A DNA stretch of 64,000 bases, taken from Sphagnum compactum. Lineage: Eukaryota; Bryophyta; Sphagnopsida; Sphagnales. Where the stretch lies: NCBI GenBank assembly GCA_965153455.1, contig OZ234504.1:10168001-10232000 (forward strand), given 5' to 3'. Positions 14,100 to 24,888 of this stretch are shown piece after piece (position 1 is the stretch's first letter; each line of letters starts with the position of its first letter). A program made the translations under genes and the position numbers. The notes below the pieces were generated by a model, which was not told where the DNA came from, did no database searches, and saw only the letters and a list, made by a program, of their open reading frames with translations.

Positions 14100-17000
14100 T
14101 CACGCTCTACGTCTCTTCTTTGTCGGTCTAGTGTGGAATTCTTCTATGGCTTCTTGGGCATGTTCCATGTCGGATTCATTCACCCAAGATGCCTCTATTG
14201 CATGGTAGCCTTTCCACTTAACTAAGTATTCCTGCTCTCGCCCTCTAAGTTGCCTTGATTTGAGCACGGCCTCTACCTCAAACTCTGGTTCATTATGAAC
14301 CAAGTCCGGTGGAGGCCTTGAGTGATGCTCTCTATTAGGCCTTGAGGCGTCGCGGGAGACCGGCTTCAAAAGGGAAACATGAAATGTGGGATGAACTCTA
14401 AGATTTTCCGGTAATTCTAACTTATAAGTGTCGGAAAGTTTCTTTTCCAACACTTTGAATGGACCCGCATATGGGCCCATAAACTTATGACTTAACCCTT
14501 CGGGCAACCGGAAGTTCTTGATGTTCAACCACACCTCGTCTCCTTCTTGAAACTTCACCTCTCGTCGGGACTTGTCCGCAAAATCTTTGTACCTTTTGTG
14601 CGCCTTTTCCAAGTTAGCTTTTGCCAACTCCCACAAGCGCCTCCTTTTTTCATCAAGTTGTGTGACCATTGGCACTTCTTCACTTGCATCAATCGAAGGT
14701 TGTCCTTGTGCTGCCCAAGTCATGGGCACAATTGGTGACTTGCCCGTCACCATTTGGAATGGGGTGGACCCAATTGCGGAGTGTACCGAGTTGTTGTAAC
14801 AAAATTCGGCTAACTCCAAGTGGTCCACCCAATTTTGTTGATCCGCCGCCACATAATTCCTTAGGAATTGTTGGATCACCAAGTTCACCCTCTCGGTTTG
14901 CCCATCGGTTTGGGGACGGAATGAAGTGCTCATCTTAAGTTCCGACCCCATGCGCTTCCACAAGGCCTGCCAAAACTTACTTGTGAATTTTGGATCTCAA
15001 TCCGACACTATGTCCTTTGGAAGACCATGATGCTTGAAAATGTGGGAGAAGAACAACCTCCCCGTCTCTTGAGCCGTGGCTTCATCCTTTGTGGGAATGA
15101 AGTGTGCCATCTTGCTAAATCGATCCACCACAATCATGATGGCATCAAACCCCTTTGAAGGGGGCAAACTTGCCATAAAGTCCATCGACACACTTTCCCA
15201 CGGCCCTTCGGGAATTGGCAAAGGTTGCAACAAACCCGCTTGCTTCTTGTTGAGGGTCCGGTTTTGTTGACAAGTTAAACAAGTCTTCACGTACTCTTCC
15301 GCATCATCCTTCAAATTTGGCCAATAGTAGGACTTCTTTAGGAATGTTGTGGTGCGCTTTGCATCACCATGGCCCGCAAGCGGTCCATCATGACATTCTT
15401 TCAAAAGTGTGTCCCTAATTTTCCCTTCCGGCACATAGAGTCGGTTTTGCTTGTACCACAACAATCCATTTTTCAAATGGAAGTGGGACTTAGCTCCATT
15501 TTGGATGCTTTGCCTTGCCTCCTTGGCAAAAGCATCTCGGCGGTTTGCTAATCTAACTTCCTTTTGAAGTTCCGACTCTCCCACATACACCACTCTAAGT
15601 TGGTGTTTCCGGCTCAAGGCATCGGGGACTATGTTCTCCTTTCCCGGCTTGTGTCGGATGTCCACATTGAACAAGGCCAATGTGTCTTGCCACCTTACTT
15701 GTTTTGATGACAACTTGGGTTGAGTAGAAAAATACTTCAAGGTCACATTGTCAGTCCACACCACCACATCTTTGGAGCCTATGTAATGGCCCCAAGTTTT
15801 GAGGCAATGTATGACCGCCCACATTTCCTTCTCGTGGGTTGGCCACCTTCGCTCCGTTTCACTCAACTTCTTGCTTTCAAAGGCCACCGGTCTTCCATCT
15901 TGCACTATGACACCCCCAATTGCAAAGTCGGAGGCGTCGGAATGGATTTCAAACTCCTTGTCAAAGTCGGGCAACTTCAACACTGGCGCCTTTACCAAAA
16001 TGCCCTTCAATGTTCCAAAGGCTTCGTCGCACGCTTCATCCCAATCATAAGTGACGGCGGACTTCTTCAAGAGGTTTGTCAAAGGGGCCGCTATTCTCGC
16101 AAAGTTCTTTATGAACTTGCGATAATAGGAGGCCAATCCTAAAAAGGATCTCAAGGCAGGAACCGAGTTAGGCGGCTCCCAATCCAAAATCGCCTTGACC
16201 TTGTGATCATCCATCATCAAACCTTCTTGAGTTATCCTATGCCCAAGGAAATCCACTTCCGTCACCCCAAATTCGCACTTCTCGAGCTTGGCATACAACT
16301 TGTTTTCCCTTAGCCTTTGGAACACCTTGCGAAGGTGTTCCGCATGCTCCTCCATGGAGCTACTGTAAATCAAAATGTCGTCTATGTAGACGACCACAAA
16401 ATCGTCAAGCCATTCGCGGAAAATGTCATTCATGAGGGTGCAAAATGTGGCGGGTGCATTGGTGAGCCCAAAGGGCATCACCAAAAACTCATATGACCCA
16501 TACCTTGTGCGACAAGTGGTCTTTTCTTCGTCCCCTTCCGCGATCCTTATTTGGTAATACCCCGAACGTAGATCAATTCTACTAAAAACCTTGGCTCCCG
16601 AGAGACGATCAAATAGATCATCGATGCAAAGTAAAGGATATCGATTTTTCACCGTTGCCTTGTTGAGTGCTCTATAATCAACACACATCCTCAAAGTCCC
16701 ATCCTTCTTGTGAACAAAAAGGACAGGTGCCCCATATGGTGATTTGCTTGGTTTGATGTAACCTTTCGCGAGGAGTTCCTCAAGTTGAACCTTGAGTTCC
16801 TTCAACTCCTCGTGGCTCATTCTATATGGGGCCTTGGCGGGCGGTTCCACTCCCGGTACCACTTTAATCGCATGATCAACTCGTCTTCTTGAGGGCAAGT
16901 CTTCGGGCAATTCTTTAGGCATCACATCCGGGAACTCTTTCAAAACCTCCCGTATGCACTTGGCGGAAGTCACCAACTTGGTGGCTTCCTTGGGCTCATA

Positions 17001-18019
17001 CTCATCCAACACCCGCATGACACACATCACGCCCACACCTCCCACGCATTCTCTTTCCCAAGCTTTTCCTAACATAAAGTGGATGGTTGGGCCACCCACA
17101 CAAGGCAACTCATGTGCCTTGACTCGCACAATCCCACTTTTAGATGGGATTCTAACCAACCTATTGTGCCCTTCTATGAGCACATTGTTTTGGGTGATGA
17201 ACTCCATTCCTAGAACGCAATCCATTCCACCCAAGGTGGAAACCAACAAGTCCACCTTTCCTCTCCAATTTCCCAATTGGAGAGGTGCTCCCTTTGCTTG
17301 TAGTGTAGTTGGATAGGGAACCCCATCCGCGAAATGCACCTCAATGAGTGCCTTGAGCTCCTCCAAGTGGAGCTCCATCCTTTCGGCGCTCTCCCGAATT
17401 ATGAAGTTGTGGGAGGCCCTTGTGTCCAAAAGGCATAAGATTTCCCGTTTAACAATCTTCTCTTTCAAGAATATAAGTCGATTGCATTCCGGTTGGGCTA
17501 AAGTGGCATTGAGAGCAAGTACCTTAGAGCTCCCAATCCCCGTTTTGGATTTGGGACAATCTTTGGAGTAATGCCCCACCTCGTTGCAATTGAAACATGC
17601 ACCCTTGGGCTTTGCTCCAAAATCTCCCTTGGTTTGGCTCCCTTTGAAAGGAGCCCCTTTTTTCACGAATCTACCTTTTAGCTTGAACCCCGAGCCTTGG
17701 AATTGTTTGGTCTTTTCCTTGGTTGGGCTACCTTGCCCCCGATTTGTGAGGCAACTTTTGTCCCTCTACTCCCGGTTCTACAAGGTGACTATACTTGAAA
17801 GCATAAATGCTACCGGTGAAAGACGAAACGAGCGTACTTCTATATGCTAGATTGCGTTTGTAGTTGAGATTAAATTTTTTTGCCGCCTATGCATCATTCA
17901 CAACTTAACATTGATAGCTATATTTTTTATTTTATTTTATTTTGTTATTATTATTATTTTTGTTCCCCACATTAAATTGTCATCCCTTTAAACAAACTTT
18001 TATGAACTCAACACTTCCT

Positions 18020-18770
18020 TAAACTTGGTTACAACCAGCAATCATTTGAAGAATTGTTTCTCACACCCAGATTGTTCAAATTCGGCTTGCTTTAGCTCTT
18101 TGGAAAGCTAACTAGTAGACGCACCTTCCTACCAAATCTGAGGATCTGCAGCTAAATAACTAGGAAATTATGCTATAAAACCCGAGAGGATTTTGTGGAA
18201 GTAGTTGGTCCAACTTGACTCCAGACCACCAGTCACTTGGAGAATTGTTTCTCACACCTTGATTGTTCAAATTTGACTTGCTTTAGCTCTTTGGAAAGCT
18301 AACTAGTAGACGCACCTTCCTACCAAATCTCAGGATCTGCAGGTAAATAACTAGGAAATTATGCTTTAAAACCCGAGAGGATTTTGTGGAAGTAGTTGGT
18401 CCAACTTGACTACAGACCACCAGTCACTTGGAGAATTGTTTCTCACACCCAGATTGTTCAAATTCGGCTTGCTTTAGCTCTTTAGAAAGCTAACTAGTAG
18501 ATGCACCTTCCTACCAAATCTTAGGATCTGCAGCTAAATAACTAGGAAACTATGCTATAAAACCCGAGAGGATTTTGTGGAAGTAGTTGGTCCAACTTGA
18601 CTACAGACCACCAGTCACTTGGAGAATTGTTTCTCACACCCAGATTGTTCAAATTCGGCTTGCTTTAGCTCTTTGGAAAGCTAACTAGTAGATGCACCTT
18701 GCTACCAAATCTTAGGGTCTGCAGCTAAATAACTAGGAAGTTATGCTACAAAACCCGAGAGGGTTTATTA
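18020..18770. repeat. Tandem repeat, 191-bp period, about four copies, in the solo LTR U3
   Basis: The word AGAATTGTTTCTCACACC recurs at 18050, 18241, 18432 and 18623, an exact 191-bp spacing. Copies share AACTAGTAG, CAAATCT and AACCCGAGAGG blocks. The position upstream of the TATA box suggests possible enhancer-like repeats. Confidence 0.9.
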
Positions 18771-19020
18771 ACTTTCCCTAGAGTTCCAACTTCCCAATAC
18801 TATTCTTACTCACCTTCATCCTTCCAAAACTCTTACCAAATCCCCCTTCTACTCTCTTTCCCCTACTCCACTCCCAAAGTTGATCATCCTTTTCCTCCTC
18901 AAGAGCTTGTCAGAACTAGAACTCTCGAGATTGAATTAGAGGTCATCTCCCGTCGGAAAAAGAGAGCACCCCAATCACCCAAGTTCGCCTTTTAAAGAGA
19001 AGGAGAAGGAGAAAAACCCC

Positions 19021-19172
19021 TTGCTCGGTGGTCAATGGAAGGAGAAGGAGAAGGTTCCTTTGCTCGGTGGTCAATGGAAGGAGAAGGAGAAGGTTCCTTT
19101 GCTCGGTGGTCAATGGAAGGAGAAGGAGAAGGTCCCTTTGCTCGGTGGTCAATGGAAGGAGAAGGTTCCTTT
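19021..19172. repeat. Mini-satellite, 39-bp period, four copies
   Basis: TTGCTCGGTGGTCAATGGAA recurs at 19021, 19060, 19099 and 19138, followed by GGAGAAGGAGAAGG purine runs. The last copy is shortened. It lies about 125 bp upstream of the LTR TATA box. The 39-bp unit keeps several frames open, so ORFs here are artefacts. Confidence 0.9.
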
Positions 19173-19296
19173 GCACTTACTCCCATTTCCCCCCAAGCAA
19201 ACTTTCTTAAACCCTCACTTTTTATCCTTTGACACAAAGGTTTTACCTTACCATGGTCCTAGGCCATTCTTTACCCACTCCCTTCCTTTCCTTGCG

Positions 19297-19305
19297 TATA
19301 AATTA
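19297..19305 (+). promoter_or_regulatory. TATA box of the solo LTR
   Basis: TATAAATTA in context GCGTATAAATTACG. Transcription would be expected to begin about 30 bp downstream, near 19328, which would mark the U3/R border and places the start codon at 19393 about 65 nt into the transcript. Confidence 0.6.
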
Positions 19306-19392
19306 CGATCACATAACTTGATGTCACAAATCCCCTCCACCTTCATTGCAATTTGATTTTTGTTGAAGATCTTTCTTCTCTTCCTTGCAAGC

Positions 19393-19815
19393 ATGGCGTC
19401 GCGCACAGTCACCTCCTACGGGCCCCAAGCCGCACAAGTGAACGAGGAACCGCCTTCGGAATCGTCTTTAGATTTGACTCTAACGCAGCATCCCCGTGAC
19501 GAAGAACTCGAACCTCGAGAGGTGCGCGCTCGTTTCGAAGTTGAACCCCTTCGAGCCTGGTATTACCGCATTTTGCCAAACTCCCGCACCCTGGTGATCT
19601 TGTTACAAGTCGATCCTGCTTCCGGTGACGAACCCGAAACCGTTTGTGAAGGTTGTTATGAAACCGAAGACACTTCTATCTTTGCTTGGTCTTCAGTTCT
19701 CGACGTTGGACATTATCGTTGGTTGCGCGGTCCGATTCGTCGCCTACCTCCTAACAGCAAGGCGGACTATCTAGTTCGTACTATTCGACGCATTCTAGAC
19801 TTCCTACAGCTATGA
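19393..19815 (+). CDS. Uncharacterised 140-aa protein encoded within the solo LTR
   Basis: An uninterrupted frame starts at ATG with a strong context (A at -3, G at +4) and encodes 140 residues beginning MASRTVTSYGPQAAQ. The first 45 residues are acidic and low in hydrophobics. Residues from about 45 to the end look like a folded domain, with RAWYYRILPNS, TLVILLQVDP, a cysteine pair CEGC, and an arginine-rich C-terminus (RWLRGPIRRLPP, VRTIRRILDFLQL). No signal peptide or membrane segment is evident. I do not recognise the family. The frame runs antisense to the host chromovirus, keeps many CpGs, and lies between a TATA box (19297) and AATAAA (19880). It may be an LTR-encoded accessory protein or a captured exon; whether it is translated is unknown. 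Confidence 0.5.
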   Translation: MASRTVTSYGPQAAQVNEEPPSESSLDLTLTQHPRDEELEPREVRARFEVEPLRAWYYRILPNSRTLVILLQVDPASGDEPETVCEGCYETEDTSIFAWSSVLDVGHYRWLRGPIRRLPPNSKADYLVRTIRRILDFLQL

Positions 19816-19879
19816 ATCATGGCATAGGCCAGGACTTAACATGTACCCATAGCTCCTTGTCGAGCTTACTCATAATCTA

Positions 19880-19885
19880 AATAAA
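19880..19885 (+). terminator. Polyadenylation signal of the solo LTR
   Basis: AATAAA 64 bp after the stop codon of the LTR frame. The R/U5 border would fall some 20-30 bp further on. Confidence 0.5.
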
Positions 19886-21271
19886 CGTTTCAGTCCTTAC
19901 GAGACTCCTATTATCATTGGCACACTACCACATCATCTATTTAACCATTAAGCTGATTCGAATTAATCCTTCGTTCCTATGGCTTGAAGATTGCTCTATC
20001 TCTATTGGGCCTTTCACTAACCCCCTCCTCCTGCTTCACAGATTCCCAACATCCTTGCTGCTTGTTAAATACTGATACAAGACCAATGTTTTGTTGCACA
20101 CCATGAACTTCGGTGTTTGTTTTTCCTTCCCTCAACTTCCTAGCGAGTTCTCGCTCCTTCTTACGCTACTAAGGTTCTAAAACTATAGTTTCCTAACTTT
20201 TTGCTGAAGAAAAGGACTAACCCAACCAATATCGCATTTCAGAAAACAAAACAACCCCCCCACACCCTGTGCGCATTCCTCTACCCCTATTATAACACAA
20301 AGTTGTTAAACCCCCCTAAAAACCTCACCACACTCGAATATTCCTAACACAATTCTTAAACATTGAGACTATTAGCCATGGCCATGTCGGTATGGCTCAC
20401 ACGGTTCCATTCCCCCTCATGCCTTGGCTTTTTGTGAAGGAACTTGTTATCCTTCTTGAACCCAGATTTGTCACTCCGCCCCACATCCGAGAAGTTCTCC
20501 ACTTTCGTGATGGCCTCGGATAATGAGGCGGGCCAACTCTCCTCAAGCTTTCGCTTGGCCCAAGTCGGAAGTCCCATCACGAATTGGCACACACGATCCA
20601 ACTCGTGCATGTGCCGGATCTCAAGCATGAGCTCGGAATAGGCCCTCACATATTGCCTCAAATTTTCATTTGTGGCATTCACAAGGTCACGGAGTTTGCA
20701 CCTAGAGATGTAGTCGGAATTCCTTGGAACAAATTCCGACTCAAGGCGTTCCTTAAAAAACTCCCAAGTATACCCATGGTTCTTCCCTTCATCTTGTCTC
20801 ACCGTCCGCCACCATGTGGCGGCATAGCCTTTCAAGTAGGATTGGGCAAGCTCCACGGCGGAATTCCGTCCAACCTTGGCGGCATGGATATAGTCGTCCA
20901 TCTCCGCAAGCCAAGCATCCACAACCTTCCGGTCTCGGGCACCATCGAAATTCCCGGGCTTGGCCGGTTGAAACCTTTCACCTTTGGAGGTCCCCGCTTT
21001 GAGGGCCGCCACCAACTCACCAAAGTCGGGCCTATTCATCTTGAGGAGGACTTCAAATTGCTCCGCGGTGAATAGGACCGAGCTCCGTTGTTCCTCCTCA
21101 CTTTTGGGTTCAACCTCGGGCTCATCTTGGTCCTCCCGGAAGTTTGGTTCCTCCCCAATTGATTCCGGCGGGGCTACTAGGTCATCGACGGGCTCCTCGG
21201 ACCTAGGTTCTGGAGCTAGCTTCCGGTTCTTCTTGGGTGCCATCCCAAAAAGTAGTTGAGCTTCACCTTGA

Positions 21272-21283
21272 GCTCTGATACCA
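21272..21283 (-). other. Primer binding site for initiator methionine tRNA
   Basis: The minus strand reads TGGTATCAGAGC two bases inside the 5' LTR end, complementary to the 3' end of initiator-Met tRNA, the commonest primer of plant gypsy and copia elements. Confidence 0.92.
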
Positions 21284-21285
21284 CG

Positions 21286-22104
21286 TGACGCGCTCCTTGG
21301 TCCCGGGGTGAACCCACTTGAGGGTTCACCAATGTGAAGTTGCGGAAAGTTAGGACCGAAGGGCACGCTCCCGGCTTCTAACTCTAGAAAGGGGTAGAGG
21401 GTCGAGTTGGGAGCCCAGGGATTAGACTAGGAAGAGGGACTAGCTTAGCTTGTGTGAATCTGCATCCAAAAACCAACCACGGGAGGTTAGTTTAGCATTC
21501 GGGACACCCTTGGGTGTTGGGACGAGCCACGGGCACTTGGACACACAAGACTCAACACGGCCCGGACTCGGGGGAAGCCACCACCTTCCCCCATATAGTT
21601 ATCTCTGCAGCTCGCCACGGAGGCTACATCCAAATGGCACATTTTGTTGGGACTCCCGAAATGGAGTCCCGAAACTGTCCCGGCGGGACTCCCGGAACTT
21701 TGAGCTGCCATAACTCCCGACTCCGGAGTCTGGTCGTGACGACGTTTGAACCAAAGTTGTAGCCCTTGTCAAGATCTTTCCAACGCCATGTTGCACTTCC
21801 TCAGGCAACGTTAAAAAAGGGTCGATTCCCGACTTTTAGTGGTCGGGAGTCAAACTGCCAATTTAACTCCCGGCCCTTCTTTTGCCCATAACTTGGGCTG
21901 CAGATGTCCGAATAGCCAATGCAAGGCCATTTCGATATCTACGTTTCAAGACCTTTCCAATGACACCAAGAACACCCCAATGCGAGGTGTTTTGGGCCTT
22001 GCTGTCGAGCTCTGAACATTCGGGAGTCCCGGAGGACTCCAAACCTCCAACTTTTCCAAGTGTTGGGCTTCACCCCCACACTTAGACAAAGTGGGGTTGC
22101 GATA
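21286..22104 (-). repeat. 5' LTR of chromovirus (819 bp)
   Basis: Homologous over its whole length to 12501-13320. Its outer edge reads GCGATA on the plus strand where the other LTR has GCGACA, so the terminal dinucleotide has mutated. It is followed by ACAG, matching the left flank. Confidence 0.93.
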
Positions 22105-22249
22105 ACAGCTACGACAACTGGGAGGAAGAGACAGCTACGAAGAAGAAGAAGCTCTTGGAGAAACAAACCCTGCCTTTCGGGGAGTTCTCGGCGGTTTCAC
22201 ACCGTCCATAGTCACGCTTCCTTCCCTCTATTCCCCAAAATTGTAAACA

Positions 22250-22988
22250 TGACCAACACTTCCCTTGTGCAGCACAACCTCAAACGCTTCAGCCACATCT
22301 TCACAGTATAGGTAGCTTCGCACATTACATCCATCTCCATGGATGGGGAGGGGCTTCCCCTGGCCAAAAGAATGAATGTGGGAATGAGCTTCTCTGGGAA
22401 TTGGTTTGGTCCATACACATTATTGCCTCGTCTGGTGATGACAGGCAACCCATATGAGCGGCCATGTGCCATCACCGACATTTCTGCACCAGCCTTGGTG
22501 GGTGAGTAGGGATTTGTGGGAAGCAGCTGCGATGCTTCATGGTTTCCAACAATTGCATCAGCCTCAGTCTCTCCATAGACCTCATATGTGCTCACATGAA
22601 TGAAGCGGTGGACAGTGCCTGTCACTTTGCATGCCTCCAGCAACACATGGGTCCCATAGATGTTGTTATTTGTGAACTCAATATTGTTACCAAATGAGTT
22701 GTCGACATGAGTTTGGACGGCAAAGTGCATAATGGTGTCAATACCCTCAGTAATGAGAAGGTAGTTCACAAGATTTGCACTCCCAATGTCACCTTTCACA
22801 AACTTGAAATTCTTGGAGGACTTGGAGGGCAACAGATTCTTCAAGTTGGAGCAATAATCCAACTTGTCTAGCACCACGATCTCGTAATGTGGGTAGTTGC
22901 GCATCAGTCTATTGGCAACATGAGATGCAATGAATCCTGCTGCACCAGTTATCAAGATGCTTTTGGGAGTGTATGTGGCTTCCCCCAT
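22250..22988 (-). pseudogene. RHM: UDP-L-rhamnose synthase (RHM) N-terminal dehydratase domain, truncated pseudogene
   Basis: From ATG at 22988 the frame encodes the UDP-glucose 4,6-dehydratase half of RHM: the nucleotide-binding motif GAAGFIASH, then LDKLDYCSNLKN, MHFAVQTHVDNSFGN, NNIYGTHVLLEACKVTG, and RGNNVYGPNQFPEKLIP. The full protein is about 670 residues; only about 245 remain. Key residues are lost: the catalytic STDE motif reads STYE, and YSATK reads YSPTK. A 4-bp deletion near 22350 (after FILLA) shifts the frame; in the restored phase homology continues through GHVYNFG to about 22250, then stops. The sequence beyond, up to the chromovirus at 22104, probably belongs to the 5' flank of the E2 copy on the same strand. 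In plants the enzyme supplies rhamnose for pectin and glycosides; this fragment is inert CACTA cargo. Confidence 0.92.
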
Positions 22989-24888
22989 TATGATGATGAC
23001 CTCCGCTTCTGCAAATCTGCCTGATATTATTCAGTAAGAAAAAATTCTTCTCTATCAGAATTTTGTGGGCACAACACAAGAGTAACAACAAAGTTCGGTG
23101 GAGCCACAGACGGGAAATAGAGAGGAAGAGTGTAATTTGGACTCCCCTGCAAACAAGGAAGATCAAGACCAAGCTCTCTTTAGTCCTGGTATAATACCTT
23201 ACAAGTACACCTGCTTTTTTCTGGTACTGTTTGTCATAGGGACCGAATGTGAGGGACAACAAAGCGAGCAATATCTACTGCTCACGACTACTAATCCACA
23301 AGCTCCTCATTTCCAACTGAAGAGATTATGTGTCGTCATTATGAAAACATAAAATTTCGAACAATCAAGATGTCCTGAGTGAGGCAAACATCATCAGCTA
23401 AACAGTGTCAAATTTCACTGTAGCAACTGGGAACTCTGACCCAACTCAGTACACTAAGGCAGATCTCAATTCAGTTGAGCACTCGAGGATAATATCATAT
23501 ATAATGCACATGTTGAAATTAGAACTGATCAAACAGTTATAAGATGATTTCAATAAACAAGATCTCTCTATTCTGAAATGAACCTTTGTTCATCAATGCT
23601 TAAATCCTCACGGTAAGAGGTCTATACATGCTCCAGCCCTCCTAAAATCATGCTTGCTCAATTGATGGTATTCTGTGAGCTACTTGCATTTGCAAACGGA
23701 ATGATCCAAATGCTCATTCAGTATAACATTAGTCCTCTTCCAACTGTGTATATGCCTGGAAAGCAACTAAGTATATGAATGCAGCCTGTGCCAGAATAGA
23801 TCTCTAAATCCATAAAGTTCATCACAGCCCTGTTTCTATTGAGTTTCAGCTCTGAAGTGTCCTGACAATGTTGTAAAAGAAATTCCATCAATACTGCTCA
23901 ACGTTGTTGCCTCCAGCCTATGTGTCGCAACCATGCTGCTGTTGTCTTCCCACCACCCTAGGCACCACAAATGGTGCCACAGAGTTATCCTACCTCATTA
24001 CTTCATAGATTGCAAGTCTTGGATCTTTGGAAAGATTTCTTTTATTTCTACAGCACTCTTGCTGTATCTGATCAGCACCCACCAATTAGCACCAAATATC
24101 AAGGAAACATAAGTCCCTCTTACATTGTGCACAAAACCCTGCTCGTTCAGCACTTGTCATTCATGAACCTCTGTAATGGAATTATCCTTATTGCTTATCA
24201 AGCACTTTAGGCAGTCATGATGAACATCACCACTTCCCCCAATTGCAACAGGTACCTAGACATTGAAAAAAATACCAGTTAGCAACAACATAACCACATC
24301 ATAGCAGTCACATAGTGGCACAAGCACATCTTGTTATCCTCCACTGGCTCTTCAACCAATGTCTCTGATATCCCATAAGCCCCAGCTTCAAGAAAACCCT
24401 CAAGCTCAGATGACCTTTCAGCTCAGCTTAGCTCAGCTCACACACCATGCGCTTTCCTTCTCACACAACACACAACACACACACACACACACACACAAAT
24501 GCTAATCAACCCCATTCGCTAATCATTTGTGATTAGTAGCCTAATTAGGACCTTAATCAGGGCCTTAATTATTCTCTCTCTTGCCAAAGAGAGATTTGTG
24601 TTAAGCAAATAATACTGTAGTAAGATATTAATTTTTTACCACTGGGTGCAACCTGTCTACATTTAGAATCCAAAGGCGGTTAGCACATAAAGAGGATCTC
24701 CAAAGGATCTGCAATATCTCCAGGAAGCCCATACCATCAGAACGACTCATAAATATGTTTCAGCTCTAAACATGGGAGCAGATCCTGTAATGAGTGCCTA
24801 CAAAGTCAGCTCAAGGACACTTACCTGTGTGCCTGTAGCTCTTGAAATACGTGTGGCAAGAGCTGCCAGATCCCCATAAGACAACTAT
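22989..24888. other. Non-coding DNA between RHM fragment and transposase gene
   Basis: Probably includes the 5' UTR and promoter side of the captured RHM copy. It also holds a (CA)n microsatellite (24463-24498) and a short CAGCTCAG/CTTAG direct-repeat tract just before it. No gene recognised. Confidence 0.5.

Larger units (their letters stand above)
17745..20401 (+). mobile_element. Solo LTR (2657 bp) of a second retrotransposon, inserted in the chromovirus gag
   Basis: The segment has TG...CA ends with a matching 6-bp inversion (TGTGAG at 17745, CTCACA at 20396-20401). It is flanked by 5-bp near-duplications, CGATT (17740-17744) and CGGTT (20402-20406). Its removal restores the host Gag-Pol frame exactly. 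No internal second TGTGAG start was seen, so it is one LTR and not a full element. Polarity is set by a TATA box at 19297 and AATAAA at 19880, both on the plus strand. Large LTRs of this size occur in Tat/Athila-like lineages, but the family is not identified. Confidence 0.75.
14100..21243 (-). pseudogene. Chromovirus Gag-Pol polyprotein gene, interrupted by a solo LTR and one stop
   Basis: Gag starts at ATG 21243 and reads to 20407. The frame resumes at 17744 and ends at 14100. Removing 17745-20406 (inserted LTR plus one target copy, 2662 bp) joins GEW to NRGQGSPTK in phase, giving 1494 codons including stop. Order: gag capsid region; CCHC zinc knuckle [14 protein letters not shown] (near 17600-17555); protease; reverse transcriptase with YIDD (near 16376-16390); RNase H ([12 protein letters not shown]); integrase with HH-CC finger and D,D,E; chromodomain EYLVKWKGYHAIEASW near 14230-14180. 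The protease active site reads DTRAS, not DTGAS (R codon 17418-17420). A TGA at 14997-14999 sits where SDRDP is expected, just before the second catalytic aspartate of integrase. Such proteins copy the element's RNA and integrate it; this copy is inactive. Confidence 0.93.
12501..22104 (-). mobile_element. Ty3/gypsy chromovirus LTR retrotransposon, nested in the CACTA
   Basis: Two LTRs (12501-13320 and 21286-22104) flank one Gag-Pol gene read on the minus strand. The insertion is bordered by ACAG on both sides (12497-12500 and 22105-22108), a 4-bp match of the expected target duplication. A primer site for initiator-Met tRNA adjoins the 5' LTR, and a purine tract adjoins the 3' LTR. Domain order protease-RT-RNase H-integrase plus a C-terminal chromodomain marks a chromovirus. 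Without its own nested insertion it is about 6.9 kb. It split the captured RHM/E2 segment. Confidence 0.93.

Noticed and set aside
19021-19237. Several overlapping frames with repeated residues near the solo-LTR promoter
   Set aside because: The 39-bp repeat is a multiple of three and keeps all frames open; not evidence of a gene.
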